In this document: positions 1-13,269 of the stretch, in pieces
Position numbering within the stretch: the first letter of the stretch is position 1
Layout: each line of letters begins with the position of its first letter
From: Xenopus tropicalis
Lineage: Eukaryota; Chordata; Amphibia; Anura; Pipidae
NCBI RefSeq assembly: GCF_000004195.4
Contig: NC_030678.2
Location: 92,586,904-92,650,903, forward strand
DNA: 64,000 nt
Direction of reading: 5' to 3'
The notes under the pieces: model-generated
What the model was told of the DNA's origin: nothing
What the model saw: only the letters and a program-made list of their open reading frames with translations
Databases searched by the model: none
Position numbers and translations under genes: made by a program

Positions 1-84
1 TCTTGCAAATAAGCTATTAGAAAGGGGAACATAATTTAACGTAATGATTACATTCCCCCAAGGTAAACACCACAAATGTTAGGT

Positions 85-405
85 CAGGTATAGGACCTGT
101 TATCCAGAATGCTTGGGACCTGAAGTTTTCTAGATAAGGGGTCCTTCTGCAATTTGGATCTCCATACCGTATGTCTACTGAAACCATTTAAACAATAATT
201 AAACCCAACAAGATTATTTTGCCTCCAATAAGGATTAATGATATCATAATTGGGAACAAATAAAAGGTACTGATTGTTTATTCCAGAGAAAATGTAATTT
301 TTAAAAATTAGAAACATTTGCTTATAATGAAGTCTATAGGAGACGGCCTTCTCATAACTCAGATAATTCTGGTAACAGGTTTCCGGATAACAGATCCTAT
401 ACCTG
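85..405. mobile_element. MITE, 'ggatctccatacc' frog family, complete copy
   Basis: Terminal inverted repeats of about 20 bp (aggtataggacctgttatcc at the left, ggataacagatcctatacct at the right) enclose 321 bp. It contains the phrase aatttggatctccatacc, which is extremely common in Xenopus genomes. A half copy is at 56213-56340. No open frame of note; the flanking duplication is unclear. Confidence 0.7.
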
Positions 406-1589
406 TATACCAAGTTGGATTTTTTGGGTGAAAGCCATTAGGTTACTTCTATGGTGAGTATTGTATTCAACTGCTTAACATTTCTAAAGGCAATTTTAGC
501 CAAGCAACTAGGTGGGCCAGGTAAAAAGGCAGGGACAAAGGGGCATTAACACCATCAAAAGGCTCAGACTGAAATGTTTACAAGTTTCATTCCAGACTGT
601 ATAACAGGTAACTTTTATTAGTTTGATGCAGCAATTCATGGGTTTCAACCATTAAAGGGACATTAAATCCTTTTAAGGAAGCCAATTCTATTTAAAAAGT
701 TCATTAACTCTGTCTGCTGATTACACATTTCAAACAAGTCTTTTGGAGTCTAAATTCATAGAGCTATTAAAGTGACCCTAAATGTTGCCTGACTCATTTA
801 CATGATTCGTATATAAAACATTCCAGAGCATGCCCAGGTACGGAATACCCTGTATGTAGGAATAAAGTTGCTGTCTAAAGTTACAGGACCTATAAACTTG
901 TCCTGCACAAGATTAGAACACAGGCCATTAAGCAGAGTTTTATTTTATGTCCCTACAAAACCGGAGTTGGGCTGACCTGTATTCAGCTTCTACTGTTTAT
1001 ACACTGATTACACTTCAAAAGTTCTGTGGCAGGAAATTTGGAAACAAGAAAGTTGTAGCAATCAAGACAGGAAATGATGAGGGTATACACACACACACCC
1101 ATATATATATAAAAGTTTGCAACAGAGAGAAAGGAAAAGGCAGACTTGCACATCTTACTTGCTGCAGTACTGACAGAGAAATTGGTATATATACTCAATA
1201 TAAGACACATTACAAACACAAAAACAAAGCAACATCGGTTGCAGGTCACTCAAGTTTGCCCAATAATATAAAACACTCACAATCCCAGTTATGGTCCAAA
1301 TATGAGGACTACATATGGCAATGACAGTTAACAAGCAGCTTAAAGCTACCATTTATTTTCCGCATTACTACTGATTCAAAGGAACACAGACTGACTGATT
1401 CAGCATGTACCCCATAGATTGGCATTGTGTAAGGACATATACTGCCATGCTCCATTTTACATCCCCCCATTTTAAGTTTTCCCACATTTTACTTTTTCTT
1501 CCCATTGCAGTCCCCTCCTGTTCTAATTCATTTTAATGGGAGCAGTTCCCAAATTTTAAGTTAGGGTTTCCAGCTTTAAACACCGTCAT

Positions 1590-2000
1590 TTTGGGCCATT
1601 TTCCTTGCAGGCATTTACAATCCCAGGGGGCAAAGGTAGCAGAGCAGAGCCCCCAGGGTTACTGCACTCCAACACTTAGTAAAGACAGCAGTGTCAGGAG
1701 GTGCCACCTCAGTTGCTCCTGCCCCAATCGTGAGGTCCACCCAGTGCCATACCCCCCTGTTGTGCAAATATTGTATTCTTGCGTATGGTGGCAATGGGGG
1801 GGGGGGAGATCAGGGCAGAGTGCTCAGGGTTTTAGATCGGGAGCGGGTCTGGGTCGGTGGGGTCCAACAGGTTTTTTCTCACTGTCTCACAGTCCCAGTC
1901 TGACTCTTTCTCTACCTTGCACCTCTGAATGCCCGGCAAGGCACAAGGCAGGTAGGGGTACACCTACGTGCCCCCCCATGCCCCATAACTAATGCAGCTC
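1590..2000. other. GC-rich segment, unclassified
   Basis: This segment is richer in G and C than its AT-rich surroundings, with poly-G near 1796-1806 and poly-C near 1972-1978. Overlapping short frames of low-complexity composition are present on the plus strand but lack family motifs. It may be an old repeat. I see no support for a gene. Confidence 0.3.
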
Positions 2001-2042
2001 TGTCTAACTCAGAGTTAGGAGGCCTGAAATTATTTTATAAAT

Positions 2043-2115
2043 GCCCCATGCAGTGTGCAAAAAAATGGCAGATTGTTGCAGATTTTTTTTTTTGCACTTT
2101 GCACACTGCTTGGGG
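2043..2115. repeat. Short imperfect hairpin
   Basis: gccccatgcagtgtgcaaa is followed by its near reverse complement, tttgcacactgcttgggg, with a T-rich loop. About 17 of 19 positions pair. It is probably an end of, or the core of, a small MITE. Confidence 0.45.
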
Positions 2116-2233
2116 TATTGTAAATGAGGCATGAAGAGGAAGATTTTTTAGTTTTCAAATCTGAGGGAAAAAATGTGATTGCGGGGAAAAAAGTGTCAAA
2201 ATGCACATAACCTTGTCACCTCACTAACACATA

Positions 2234-2629
2234 GGGCAGATTTACTAAACCTTGAATTTTTCTCACTTTTAGTTTTTTAATTTTTAAATCAACTAATTTC
2301 CATAATTGTCAGACATTTATCAAAAATCTGAACTGAAAAAACATGCAGGAAAAAGTTGCAAAAACTTGTCATATGAAAATCACAACCTTTTTGTATTGTT
2401 GCACGAAAGCGTAAAAAATCCAAAAACCTCTAAAGATTCAAAGCACAGAAAGATCTTCCAGGGAAGAGAAGGGACATGTGCCATTCATTTCTAAATAATA
2501 TTGACAAGATTTAGATGGAGTTTGTTCGGATTCGGAATTGTTGCAGTTCTTTTTTCTTCTGCGACTTTTTTGAGTTTTAGCACAAAATAACTGAATCATG
2601 AAAAAAAAAACAAATGTTAGTAAATGCCC
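2234..2629. mobile_element. MITE with 'gggcagatttactaa' ends
   Basis: The left end gggcagatttactaa and the right end ttagtaaatgccc form inverted termini around about 396 bp of A/T-rich sequence. The ends resemble those of the foldback MITEs at 20788 and 37292 but the interior is not CpG-rich. It is probably an older relative. Confidence 0.55.
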
Positions 2630-2639
2630 ATCTTAATCT

Positions 2640-2770
2640 TGAATGTAACTGTACTTTGTATTAATTTGTATTTATCATTGTAATGACCCCTGTTTGTATT
2701 ATAAATGTTTTGTTGTACTGTACAGTACACAATTAGTACTGTATAAATAAAAATATACATCTATACAAGT
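2640..2770 (+). mobile_element. Solo LINE 3' end, decayed
   Basis: It resembles the other LINE 3' ends in this window: '...tgtatttatcattgtaatgacccctgt...' followed by 'ctgtacag' and 'tgtataaataaaaata'. No coding part remains. Confidence 0.4.
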
Positions 2771-2979
2771 CTTCTGGTTACATTAATTCTCTGAATAGGT
2801 CACAATATCGAAGCGCTGTTTATGTACTGGTTGCTCATTAAAAAAGTGCAACTTGCCAAAGGTTAATTGCACTCGGCATTAAAAGTAGTTAAGAAATAAA
2901 CAGAGAACACCCAAGAGGGGGAAGTACCATTTCTACAGTGCCATGAGAAATAAACAAGCAAGAGTGAATATTTCCTTTG

Positions 2980-3290
2980 GCCACTGTCACCTCCTCTTCA
3001 AAAAGCTCAGAAGAGCAGTGGGAAATGGAAGGGCGCTGGTTTCTTTTTGACTCCCCGGGAAACATTTGTCTTCATTACAAATCTTTTTAATCACAGCCCT
3101 TTTTCGACTTTGTCTACTCAGCCCCCACGGGGCAACTCTCTGTCTGCGATAAATCAGCATGCACACCACAAGTCAGCAATCAGCAGTCCTATGGATAGAA
3201 TAACAGCTAAAATCAGACCACTAAAGGCTCAGGGAAAGATCTCAAGCCTTTGTGCCTCAAGGAATAAACACCAGCAAACTAGGAGTAAAT
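2980..3290. other. Repeat-free intronic stretch, candidate conserved noncoding element
   Basis: This segment has balanced base composition, no terminal inverted repeats, and no similarity to any other part of the window. It is more complex than the AT-rich surroundings. The only basis for the suggestion is its look and its position inside BCAS3, so treat it as a place to align and not as a call. Confidence 0.2.
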
Positions 3291-3870
3291 AGAGAACCAT
3301 TATGGCTTTTTTTTGCCTAAGCAGTGCTTTGGGCATCAGTAATTATTAAAGGGGCTCTTGCATCCAAAAAGATCCCACTGAGCTAGACATGATTTATTTA
3401 AATAATAAGTGGGATACAAAAAGCCACAACACATCTTAAAACATACTAGAATGCAGAAGTCAATAGATGATATACCTGCATTTTCACTGCACAAACATAG
3501 TGACACAAACCACCTTATATTTTACCCAAAATTCAGCATTGTTTTTGAGAATATCTGTGTAGTTTTAGGCACCCTAAACTCAATCAAAATTTAGCAATGC
3601 TTATTTGCTTCCAGACAGGTAAAACGTGCTGTGCTTCTAGTTTGCATAACGGTGTTTTGCACGGTGTATACTGCATCACTCCTGGCACCTCAATATATGT
3701 GTGGGTCAAAAAAGCCATAAGAGAGAGAGATTCTTAGGTAAGTCAGTTACATGTGTAGGAAAACGGAAGCACTGGAATAAACACGTTCCCATTCAGTCAT
3801 GTCCCCTGTATCTTAAATCATACTCAGCAAAGCCAAAGCAACCAAGGTGGTGCGACAAGGCACATGTATA

Positions 3871-3960
3871 CAGTGGCATAACAATTACAGTGTTTGCTTG
3901 GGATGCAACTGCACCTGGGCCTGCCCCCCATGGGGCCCAACGTTTTAAACATATTTTTGT
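3871..3960 (+). mobile_element. hAT-like repeat fragment, 'cagtggcataac' family
   Basis: It starts acagtggcataac and contains a Gly/Pro-like GC block 'cctgggcctgccccccatgg', a pattern typical of a frog repeat with cagtggcgtaact ends. Related fragments occur near 24585-24660 (inverted) and 44126-44220. Confidence 0.35.
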
Positions 3961-4295
3961 GGCTTGCACTTATATTACAGAAGGAGCCCATCTGCATATT
4001 ACAATACTATAAACACTAGTATACTCCCTGCTATCTGAAGATCATTAATCTGCAGTTAGTTGAACTGAAATGCTTTAAAGAAATACGCTATGCGGAATGA
4101 GGTAAATTAACTTACCAAATGTATTGTGGAAGTGGAAAAGCGATTTTCTACAAAGAGTATAACCTATGGTCTTCAGAGAATGGAAATAAAGGAACTTTGT
4201 GAAAATAATCATTCCAGCAAGATGAATGAGCCGCAGAACCTACATGTAAGGTTACAAAGGAATCTTTTGGCATAAGAAAACTATTGAGGGGAAAT

Positions 4296-4323
4296 ATAAG
4301 GCAATAATGATAATAATAATAAT
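4296..4323. repeat. (AAT)n microsatellite
   Basis: A short run of aataatgataataataataat.. trinucleotide repeats. Confidence 0.6.
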
Positions 4324-4938
4324 GCACAAATAAGCTTTAAATCACTTCCCATGTGAAGTTTTGTTTCATGGTAATTGTGCTCTTATAGAAATTCTATAGT
4401 AGATATTCAAAGAGCAAAAAAGATAATCAGTGGTACTCCAACTGTTGTAGAAATACAACTCTTAGCATCTATTTGCTATTGAACCCTGCAAGAATATTCT
4501 TTGACATGTATTTAGATATAGTTGTAGTGGCACTCACTGCCTAACTGCCTAGTTATGCTTTCATCTCATTCTTGCTACACAAACTTCCTTGCTCTAGTAA
4601 TTATGGCATATTAAGGTGCCACTAGAACATTACCACTGTGCAGAATTTCCTCTGTTGCTGATCTGAGCTATCTTTCCACTTAGGGTCCAGAACCAACTGC
4701 CTTATGCTTTAAGTATGCCTAGCAGACTCCTCACTTCCTGGGCCTCCTTACTTCTACTATTCTGTGCTCCAAGTATTGTCCATAGTTATTCGCCCACCAA
4801 ACCAGTTGGAGTGCTTCTTGAGGCAAATGTCTCATTTCTACCCAACCTACCACCCATATGTAATATAGCTGTCTTGCTGTGTTGACCCAGAAAAAATAGA
4901 TTGATTTTAACTGGTGTTAACTATTAATAGCCAATAAG

Positions 4939-5191
4939 TAGGGATGCCTGTAATCAACTATTTCGGGATTTGGGCGAATCCCGAATGTTTCATGAAGGAT
5001 TTGTCTTAACCCAAAACGAATCTGAATCCTAATTTGTATATTCAAATTGGGACAAGGAAGGCTGAAAAGGGAACTGTGCATTACACATGCAGAAAAAATG
5101 TACCAGTTTTCTGTTTCTTGTTAGAATCTGCCTGAAAAAAGTTTGAATTCCGGCAAATTCCAAACCAAATCCAGGATTCGGTGCATCCTTA
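4939..5191. mobile_element. hAT-type MITE, 'tagggatgc...gcatcctta', 8-bp TSD
   Basis: The 253-bp element has ends tagggatgc and gcatcctta. It is flanked by exact 8-bp duplications ccaataag at 4931-4938 and 5192-5199, the hAT hallmark. The interior has 'gaatcc/ggattcgg' motifs and no coding frame. Decayed relatives are at 12570-12766 and 24190-24275. Confidence 0.8.
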
Positions 5192-6559
5192 CCAATAAGT
5201 AAATAGTACATATAAGACACAAATATAAAAGCCCACTTAGCCTACTTCGGTCTTACAGAGGAGGAAACTTCCCCACTCCAGCACAGCACATACTCTAAAA
5301 TTCTTAAGGTTCAGTGTTTTTTAACCCTACTGCTTTATTTGGGGGCCAATTTAACATTAAAAGATAAATACAAACTCATTTTATTAAAATTAGCAAACTG
5401 GTTGCAACCTAATATCATAAACTTTTTATAACTCATTTAAGCTCATGTACTGTGCTGCTAGTCCCTCTGTCTAACATTTACAGACTTTACAAATCAGGTC
5501 ATTGTGCACTTGAAAAAAAATAGAAAGAAGAAAGAAAAAAAAAGCCAAACAGAACTAATGAATAAAAATCTGCTTCATTGCCTCAATGCCTGCGTATTCT
5601 TTCCCTCCTTCTCAGTCATTAACAAAGCTATGCTAAGGACACACATGGCCTGGGTCACATCTGCCCTAAATGGTTTTGAACAAGTTTTGAGATCTGCCCC
5701 TCAAAACAATATTTAAACTGCACATTAGCGAGTGTTTTTTGAATGAAGGGTAATTTTGACAATTGTAAAAGTGTTCCAATCCATTAGCTGAGTTTAGGAA
5801 CTGTGAATTGGACATGACTTAAGGTTATGTTCCTTCATTTAGAATATGCTTGACATCTACAAATTCTTAAATGAGTCAACAGATTAATGTTAGGAGGAAT
5901 AAATGCCCTCTATGTTTGTTGATGTTCACACTCCAAATCACCTCAGTACAAAGATGTCTGGGTAATATTTTTTTAAGGATCAGAGTCTTTAAAAATGATA
6001 TTTGATGCCTATCAATCAAGTAAAACAAGTGCCATGTTAGTTTCCCTGTTTCCACTTTCATTGTGCATCCCTTTTTTTTTTAACTTGCCAGTCGTGGCTT
6101 TTTCAAGTTTCCTTTTATGTACAGTGGTAGTATCATTATCATTCAGATGGTCTCTGCAACCAAACAAGGCCAAAATTCATGTGGTCATTAGGAAGCACCA
6201 TATGAGAAATATTTCTAATAGTAATTCATTTTACACACCACTTTATCACACAACCTCTTTTTGTTACTATTCACCATGTCTATAAGTCGGTTTACCGCTT
6301 GTTTTGTCTTTGTTTCAAGGCACATAAAGAACTACACTTTTTTTGGACTCTGCAACTGACTGGGAGAATGCAGGATGATACCCAGCAGTTCAATCTATTT
6401 TCCTACTTAAAGACATATTCTTGACTACTGGAAAAAATGTACATCATTTCTCAAAACAGATGTGTCAATTCTTATGAATGTGTTTGACTACTTTGGGCAT
6501 TTCAACTGGGTGTCAGTATTCGATGCATCTCAGCAGGAATGCAAAGCATATATTGGCAA

Positions 6560-6700
6560 TCCCTGATTCAGACAATTATTTTCCGTATTGAAACTAATTT
6601 TTTTAATAAAATAAAACCGTTTAAAAAAGAAAGTTTTAATTTATATTTTACACAATGTCCCAACTTTTTTTGAAAAAGGGGTTCAACAAACAATGTTAAA
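6560..6700. mobile_element. Old repeat remnant with 'acacaatgtcccaacttttt' end
   Basis: The phrase tttacacaatgtcccaac followed by a T run and 'ggggttcaac' is a recurrent repeat terminus in fish and frog genomes. The family cannot be named with certainty here, and no second terminus was found. Confidence 0.35.
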
Positions 6701-8050
6701 TTGCCCCCTTAGTGTGATAAGAAAAACGCTACTTGATTTAATAGGAAAAACTGCAAACTGTGGCGCTTTAAGAAAGGCAATCAAAACGACAACAGTCAAA
6801 GCGAAAATGTTTTGGTCAGGAAACCATATTTGCTACTAGAGAAAACAGAATGCAAACAGCCATCGTCTGGAAGTTGTAGTTCATCCTGACTGCATATTTT
6901 AGGACAGAAAGCATTTTCCTCTTGTTTGCAGTTACACAACAGGCAAGTCATGTACTTATCTAAATGCATTTTCATGTAGTTCACTCAAGAATTCAATATA
7001 TATCTGAAGGGAATTTGACATTTACTTTGTCTTCATGTGAAGAGGCCAGGAAAAAAAACTTACACCGTCTAAATTGCGTCTGATTCCTCTCTCACAAAAA
7101 TGATCCTTTCATTTCCTTTGCTCATTGTAAGCCCTCAGGTGGCTAGCCCAATCCTCACTGGCCTTGGCAGCACATAAAGTTCACAGTTTTTTTGCTCAAT
7201 CTCCTGATCCTCTATCAAAACATTTGCTCTCAGAAGCGTTTCCTGTCTACGAATGCTTTACTTGATTTGCTCTTTAGCTGAACAAGCTGCCAAACTAACG
7301 CTCCTTCCCCAAGGAAAAAACACAAAAGCTCAATGTGGCCCCAGTCCCCTTTCCCTCTTTGGCTCTGCTATCCGGAACTGACTTAGGAAGTCCCATAATA
7401 GTTACCAAATTTGGAGGAAACTGCCTTAATTTTTTTTAACATAATCATATGTTTAGAGTAGACTGAATCAAATGCTTTCCATTCAGCCTCAGTAACAGGT
7501 CTCGTTTCTTTATTGTGTTGTGTTATATGTTACATACTTCAGTTTTTGGTGTTTTGTTTTTTTTTTTATTCGTTTTGTAAAATGTGACTGCAAAATCACG
7601 CTGCAAGAATGCTCTGAGAACATGCTGTGTTCCAGATGTTTAACAAGACAGTGCAGAAACTCCACAAGAAAGGTCAACAGTTTCCGTCAGTAACTCTGCT
7701 GGGTTCCACACGTTTGCAGGGCCAAAAGGACCAGGGGATCTGCACAGCTGTCAAATCATTTACATAGATGGAATAAATCAAAAAACAAGGTTCAGTTTTT
7801 CTTTTTCAAACAACTTCCTCAGTTTTTCTTTCAATGAGCAATGAAAAGGGGGAAACAAAATAAATACAATTAGACTGTTCCACACTGGCAAGGAACAAAA
7901 ATAAATTTGACAGGGCAAACTGCATAAGTAAATATTTGCTTTAAAAAAGTACCTCTTAAATTAGGAGATTAGTGACTGGGATATCAATACAGTTTGGTTT
8001 TAGAATTGGGGTGTAATCTGCACTCTGTTGGCTGTGAGAATGAGATTTAA

Positions 8051-8286
8051 AGGGGACCTGTCACCCTAACAAATAATTCCAAATCCCTCTCTATCATGTT
8101 AGCTGAGCAAACTAAATAGGCACAGAGGTGGGGAAGGCAATATATATGACTGACAGCTCAGATTTTTATATATATTTAGAACCAGATGGATGTTTTAATA
8201 AAAAAAAAAAAGAATTTGGGTTTCATGTTTAATTTGAAAAAGGACTTTTATTATGCAAAGTTTTAGGTCTTGGTGACAGGTCCTCT
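8051..8286. mobile_element. TTAA-flanked MITE (T2/Kolobok-like)
   Basis: Ends aggggacctgtcacc and ggtgacaggtcctct are inverted repeats (14 of 15 bases) and are flanked by TTAA at 8047-8050 and 8287-8290. TTAA duplications with AGGRR-type ends are known for frog T2/Kolobok MITEs, although piggyBac also uses TTAA. A larger relative in opposite internal orientation is at 42817-43326; both share the 'cagaggtggggaaggcaatatat' block region. Confidence 0.75.
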
Positions 8287-8639
8287 TTAAAGGCAAATTG
8301 TAATTAACACATTATGTATGCCCTAACATGTGAGGTATTAGAGAATGTTATTAAATTGGTTTATGTTTATATGTATCAATACATATTTCCCGTTGCATCT
8401 TTCACCTTGAGCCTCTCTGTTGTGATGTCCTGCGTGTCCTTCACTGAGCACCTGACAGCAATGAGCAAAGAAGATAAATTCAATTCTAACAGTAACTGGA
8501 AAAAACATTACCATTTCATGTCCATTCATTGGCAAAACAAATAGAAAATGGCACAACAATAGTAACAACTTAGCAAAAACCACATTTCTGTATCCCATTT
8601 CAGTACCCAGGGACCCAAGCAGGTATCTCTACAATTCAA

Positions 8640-9060
8640 GTACACCTTCAACTAAATGTACATAACATTTCCAGCCCATCCTTAAAGATCCATGGAGTTC
8701 AAACATCCCACACTGCAATAAGTGCTAAAATTTTTCCTCCCTCATAACTCTGTCAGTCACCAGGATTCAGAGAAATTTCTTTTATTTTACTGTGATTTTC
8801 ACTTGCTAATGAAATTTCCAGTTCCTAGACACATTAGAGCAATGTTCCTCTATGGTTTACTCAGAATTATAGCAGCGAGGAGTGATCAAATTTAATAAGA
8901 CTGTGGGTAACAGCTCGGCACAGTTTAGAGCTACTTGCCAATTTGAAATGTCAGCTCTGAACCATGAATGGCTTGCTGCGGGAAAGTGGAAACATTTCAT
9001 GTTTAAAGATTTCCTTCATTAGTAATTAGGAGAATGCTTCTTTTGTTTGCATGAAAGAAA
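8640..9060. other. Repeat-free intronic stretch, candidate conserved noncoding element
   Basis: This is a non-repetitive stretch with homeodomain-like ATTA/TAAT cores (attagtaattag near 9018-9031) and no inverted ends. Nothing similar is seen elsewhere in the window. Conservation is not visible from a single sequence, so this is a suggestion only. Confidence 0.22.
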
Positions 9061-9823
9061 AAACTTGGGGTACCTCAATAGTTCCTACATGGCACCACAA
9101 ATATTTCCCTGTTCTCTAAAGCTGTGGGTCAGGTAAAAAAAAAGGCTAATTGCTTTCAAAGGGGATTGCAAGCTTCTAAACTGTTAGAAAAAAGCCAGAG
9201 GTTCTAAATGAAAGTGCTTTTGCCTTCCAGACATAGCCTGTGCTATATGCTGTCTATTCTAATGCTGTCAATCCCCATTAAGAGCAGGGTTTTCAACCGA
9301 GGTTTGCTTGATCTGCAGTGTTAGGGAATACAGAATGCACACCACATTAAATGTGTAAAGTAGTATAAACCACAGCATTCTGGAGATAGAGTCCAAGGAA
9401 TCAGAGCTACAGTATCACCCTAGCTATTATTCCTTCAAGAGGTACGCCTTGGAAAAACAGAAATTATTATAATGAAGAAAGTTACCTGCACTAAGATGGT
9501 CATTTGCAGCCTGCTCTTTGTCTAGGTTTAAACAACAGCATATCTAATGAAAGATTTCACAATCACTACTTACGTAGCAGTAGTTACAGCCAAATGTATT
9601 CTGGTCATTGTAACAGCACAGAAAACCTTTGTGCACTGTGCACCATTCCTAAACGTCTTTAATGTGAAAACATGTATTATTTAAAAAAACGGAGTTGCAA
9701 CTGTTTTGTTATTTATAAATACAACATATTGGCAAAGACTAATATTTATAGGAAGTCTTATTTACATTCATATATGGGTTTATTCCTATTGTGGGTATAA
9801 GTATGTTTAATTCAGCACTTTTA

Positions 9824-10200
9824 AGCTGGCCATATAACCTACATTTCGTACGATTTTCAAACCGTGTGTGGGCTCCAAATTAATATCACAACAATTTTCG
9901 TACCATGGCAATTGGTCATTTAATCGTTCGAACAGGTAAGAACATTTCTGTCGGATAAGGATAATATCTACATATATATTGCCTTTGTGACAAAATCCTT
10001 GGGTGACCTACAATGTATTTCTGGAGCATAACTTCCATATGATTGTTATATGGCAATTATTAATGGTCAGAACATTGTCCAATTTGTTATATTTAGGATT
10101 TCCTACAATTTCAATCTGAAATTTAGTTTTAGATCGTTGCATTAAAAAGTATGATTGTTACCCAAACGTTCATCGTAAAATCTAAACGTGTATGGCCACC
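9824..10200. mobile_element. Diverged MITE, 'agctggccata' family
   Basis: It begins agctggccata after TTA and ends cgtgtatggccacc, matching the termini of the younger element at 56429-56721. The interior keeps 'cgtacgattt' and 'atcgtaaaat' inverted motifs. The duplication is no longer clear. Confidence 0.6.
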
Positions 10201-10462
10201 TTTACACAAGGGCATAAGATTAATGTGATTTGAGTTGCATAGGTACTTCTCTTTAAATGCACAACAATTGTGCAACAGAATGTAAACTGAGCAGTACTTA
10301 CGAGTGTCAATGAGCGTGTTTTTTGGCTGTTGTCAAAATGCTTGCAGCATGCACAATTTTCTAGCATTTAAAGCTTGTTCTAATGTTTACAGTTCATTTG
10401 AGAACATGTTTATGTAACTGACAGAGCGATCCACTGATCCATCAACAGATTGAAAGGCACAA

Positions 10463-10903
10463 GGGATCATTTACGAACAAAAATGGATTAAATGAAAGTG
10501 CACATTGATGCAATTCACTAAGGTACCTGCATCCAAACATGCAGCTGCACTCCCACATATTTGGCAATGCGTATTCTAATAAATGGTGCGCATCTGTGCT
10601 TAGTGATGCAGGGAAACACTGGTACTACTGTCACGAAGTACCTGTTGGTAGCTCCAGAGTTCTCACAGCGGGTTGTGTCAGTAGGCTCACTACATTTACA
10701 CTCAGTGCATCAGACGCAAACTCTGTTCTTAACGCATGCTCCAAGGGATGCAACCACCTTTTTCAAAATGGTACGGGCAACTTGCAGTATCAAAATGCAA
10801 GTGTAAATGCATCTATTTAATTACTGTGGACACAACACAGAGCACGTACATGGCATTTTGTGTCCAATGCGCATTGCACACTGCCCTTCATAAATAAATG
10901 ACC
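10463..10903. mobile_element. Probable MITE with weak 'gatcattta' ends
   Basis: gggatcatttacgaac at the left and cataaataaatgacc at the right are imperfect inverted ends about 440 bp apart. The interior is rich in gcat/tgca motifs. The two overlapping plus-strand frames it contains have no family motifs. Confidence 0.35.
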
Positions 10904-10920
10904 GCTACAAAGAAGACAGA

Positions 10921-10960
10921 TCTAGATAGATAGATATATAGAAGATGCAATAGATAGATG
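10921..10960. repeat. (GATA)n microsatellite, imperfect
   Basis: tctagatagatagatatatag followed by aatagatagatg. Confidence 0.6.
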
Positions 10961-12569
10961 CCTTAGATGAAAATGTAATCATAAGCACGTTAGTGACTGA
11001 TATCAGCTGACTTAAGGCAACACCATATGGACAATACAAATAGAAACAAAGTAGATTTAAATGAATCATCACACTGGTGAATGAAAGACACCTACAGTGT
11101 AAAAGGGCAAATTATAAGTAGACAAAATACTTGTTATTTTCCTTTAATGTGCAAATTATTCTGACGATAGCATTTTTAAAATGTCCCAATAATTGTATTC
11201 TGGTATGAACAAAAGGAATAGGCGGAAATGTATGGGTGACTACAGAGGAAACAGAAGCCAGAAGCCTTGTAATTGATCTTAGAATGGTCCCCGCTGTTTC
11301 CAGATTCATATAATAAAGGCATCATGAGTAAATAACCAGATTCTGGGGCTGTCTAGAATATCCAATGGCAATAACTTGCTGTTATGCTGCTGTGGTAAAT
11401 TGCAGTCCATGATAAAGTTTAGCATATGGTCTGCTTTGTATTATCTAAGCAATGGGAAATGTTGCATCGGATGCAGGTAGGTTTCATAGGTTTCAGTCCT
11501 TCAACAGTGTCTGGGAGAAAGCTAAGCAAGGAAAGTGTTAATAAGAGCAGAACCATTCACAGTGCATGTTAAAGGTTAGAGGAATAATCAGTCACTTGAA
11601 AAACACTACATAAACATTTTTCCGGATGCAATTTTCAGGCCAAGGATACATTTCCCAGTAGAAATCAGCAGCTAAAAAGGAAATCATTTAGTCTCCATAA
11701 GTGCCAAATTGTATCCTGATTTTTCCTGGTCTGGCTCAGCTTTCAAACCAGTGGCCCAGCTTCTGCAATCTTTCACCCATAGACTATATAAACACGTCCT
11801 TATAATAACGACATAATCCTTGGGTGGGCCAATTTTTACAGGATTATGAAAATACTTAAAATACAAAATCGCGTAACGATTGCTGTCCTTTTGGATTCCA
11901 CTAACGTAAAAAAGAAATACAGTCATAGACATGGCTGTTACTGTACTTGAACATATTACCTGATTGCTATGGACTCTTGTTTATACAGATGGAGCAAGCT
12001 CAAACTGACCAATAGGCTGTAGAGTCAACATAAAAGCAGCACATGGTACAACTAACACACGTGCCCCTTGACAACGACATTAAAAAAAATTAAATGCATG
12101 AAACCAGAGCCAACTGGAGTGTGCCACTACTGCTCTCTATATCTGTAAATTTATAGCAAAATGTAAAGAAATAAAACTACAATCTACAACCATTACATCC
12201 TAATGATACAAAAAAGAGGCTTAAAGTCGTCAGTGTTCTTTAATCACATGACTTTTATGATGCACTAGATGTTGTATTTGATTCTAAAATTGTTCATATT
12301 TTATGCTATGAATGCCATTTATGTCCAGAATTTGCATTTGGGATAATCCTTAATAGTTAGTCTGACACTGATTCTAATTCTTTTTTATAAACTTTTTCAG
12401 AGATGGTGACGTTCTTGGTCCTGCTCATATTTGAATTTTACTTGGTTAAGTATCCAGATAAAAAATTTCAAAAAGCTCAATCCACATATTATAAAGTTAG
12501 TAAAGTGTATCCATAATTGCCATACTTTTCCTATTTACAAACAGCACCCTAAAATGCCAGGATTCAGAA

Positions 12570-12766
12570 CACTTAAATGGAGGATTCAGATTCAGTCAGT
12601 CAGCAGAAATGAATCTGAACTGTGACTGGATAAGTTATGGATAACAACATGACAATTTCTTGTTCACAGTTGACACTTTTCTGAAATTTGAAGATGCAAA
12701 TTTGGATTTGAACTTGGTTCGGTATTTGTACAAATCCAAAAGTTATGGATTCAGTACTTCCCTATC
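12570..12766. mobile_element. Decayed hAT MITE related to 4939-5191
   Basis: It contains multiple 'gattcag', 'tttggatttgaa' and 'gattcagtacttcccta' motifs like those of the 4939-5191 family, but the ends and duplication are lost. Confidence 0.3.
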
Positions 12767-13269
12767 TAAGATGCCCATTGTTTGCTAAAACTCAGTGAGG
12801 ATGTTAGTTCCAAAACACCTCAAGACCATAGTTTAGATAAAACAATACAGAATCAAGTAGAAAAGCTATGGGGCTAATTTACAAGCCAAAACAAGCACAT
12901 TACACCATGTTTATTTATCTACAATAGAGCATTTCATGATTCACAAGAGGGGGCAGGATGAACAGATTGGTGCCCAGGGTAAGTATGCAAAAGTGCAAGG
13001 AGCGGTTTTTGATGTAAGTTCCTTTAACAAATTGGATTTTACATGCAACTGCAGCTGTCAGGAACTGCATTTTCCTTCCTAAATGAGCCCTTATGTGTGG
13101 TCAGTGACAACAGAAATTTAAAGTTATATGCATCAAAATAAGAACCAGTGTTAGTATTTATTCCCTTCCATGACACAGTAGGCTTTATTAGTTTATTACA
13201 CAGGCTTGTATCAGTGTGTTAAATGTGAATGTATTTTGTTTTGTGTGAATTGTTGCTGTATTAAACAAA

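Noticed and set aside
947..1324. A 125-codon plus-strand frame
   Set aside because: Low-complexity CA/TA repeat in the middle and no family motifs. A minus-strand frame is equally open over the same DNA.
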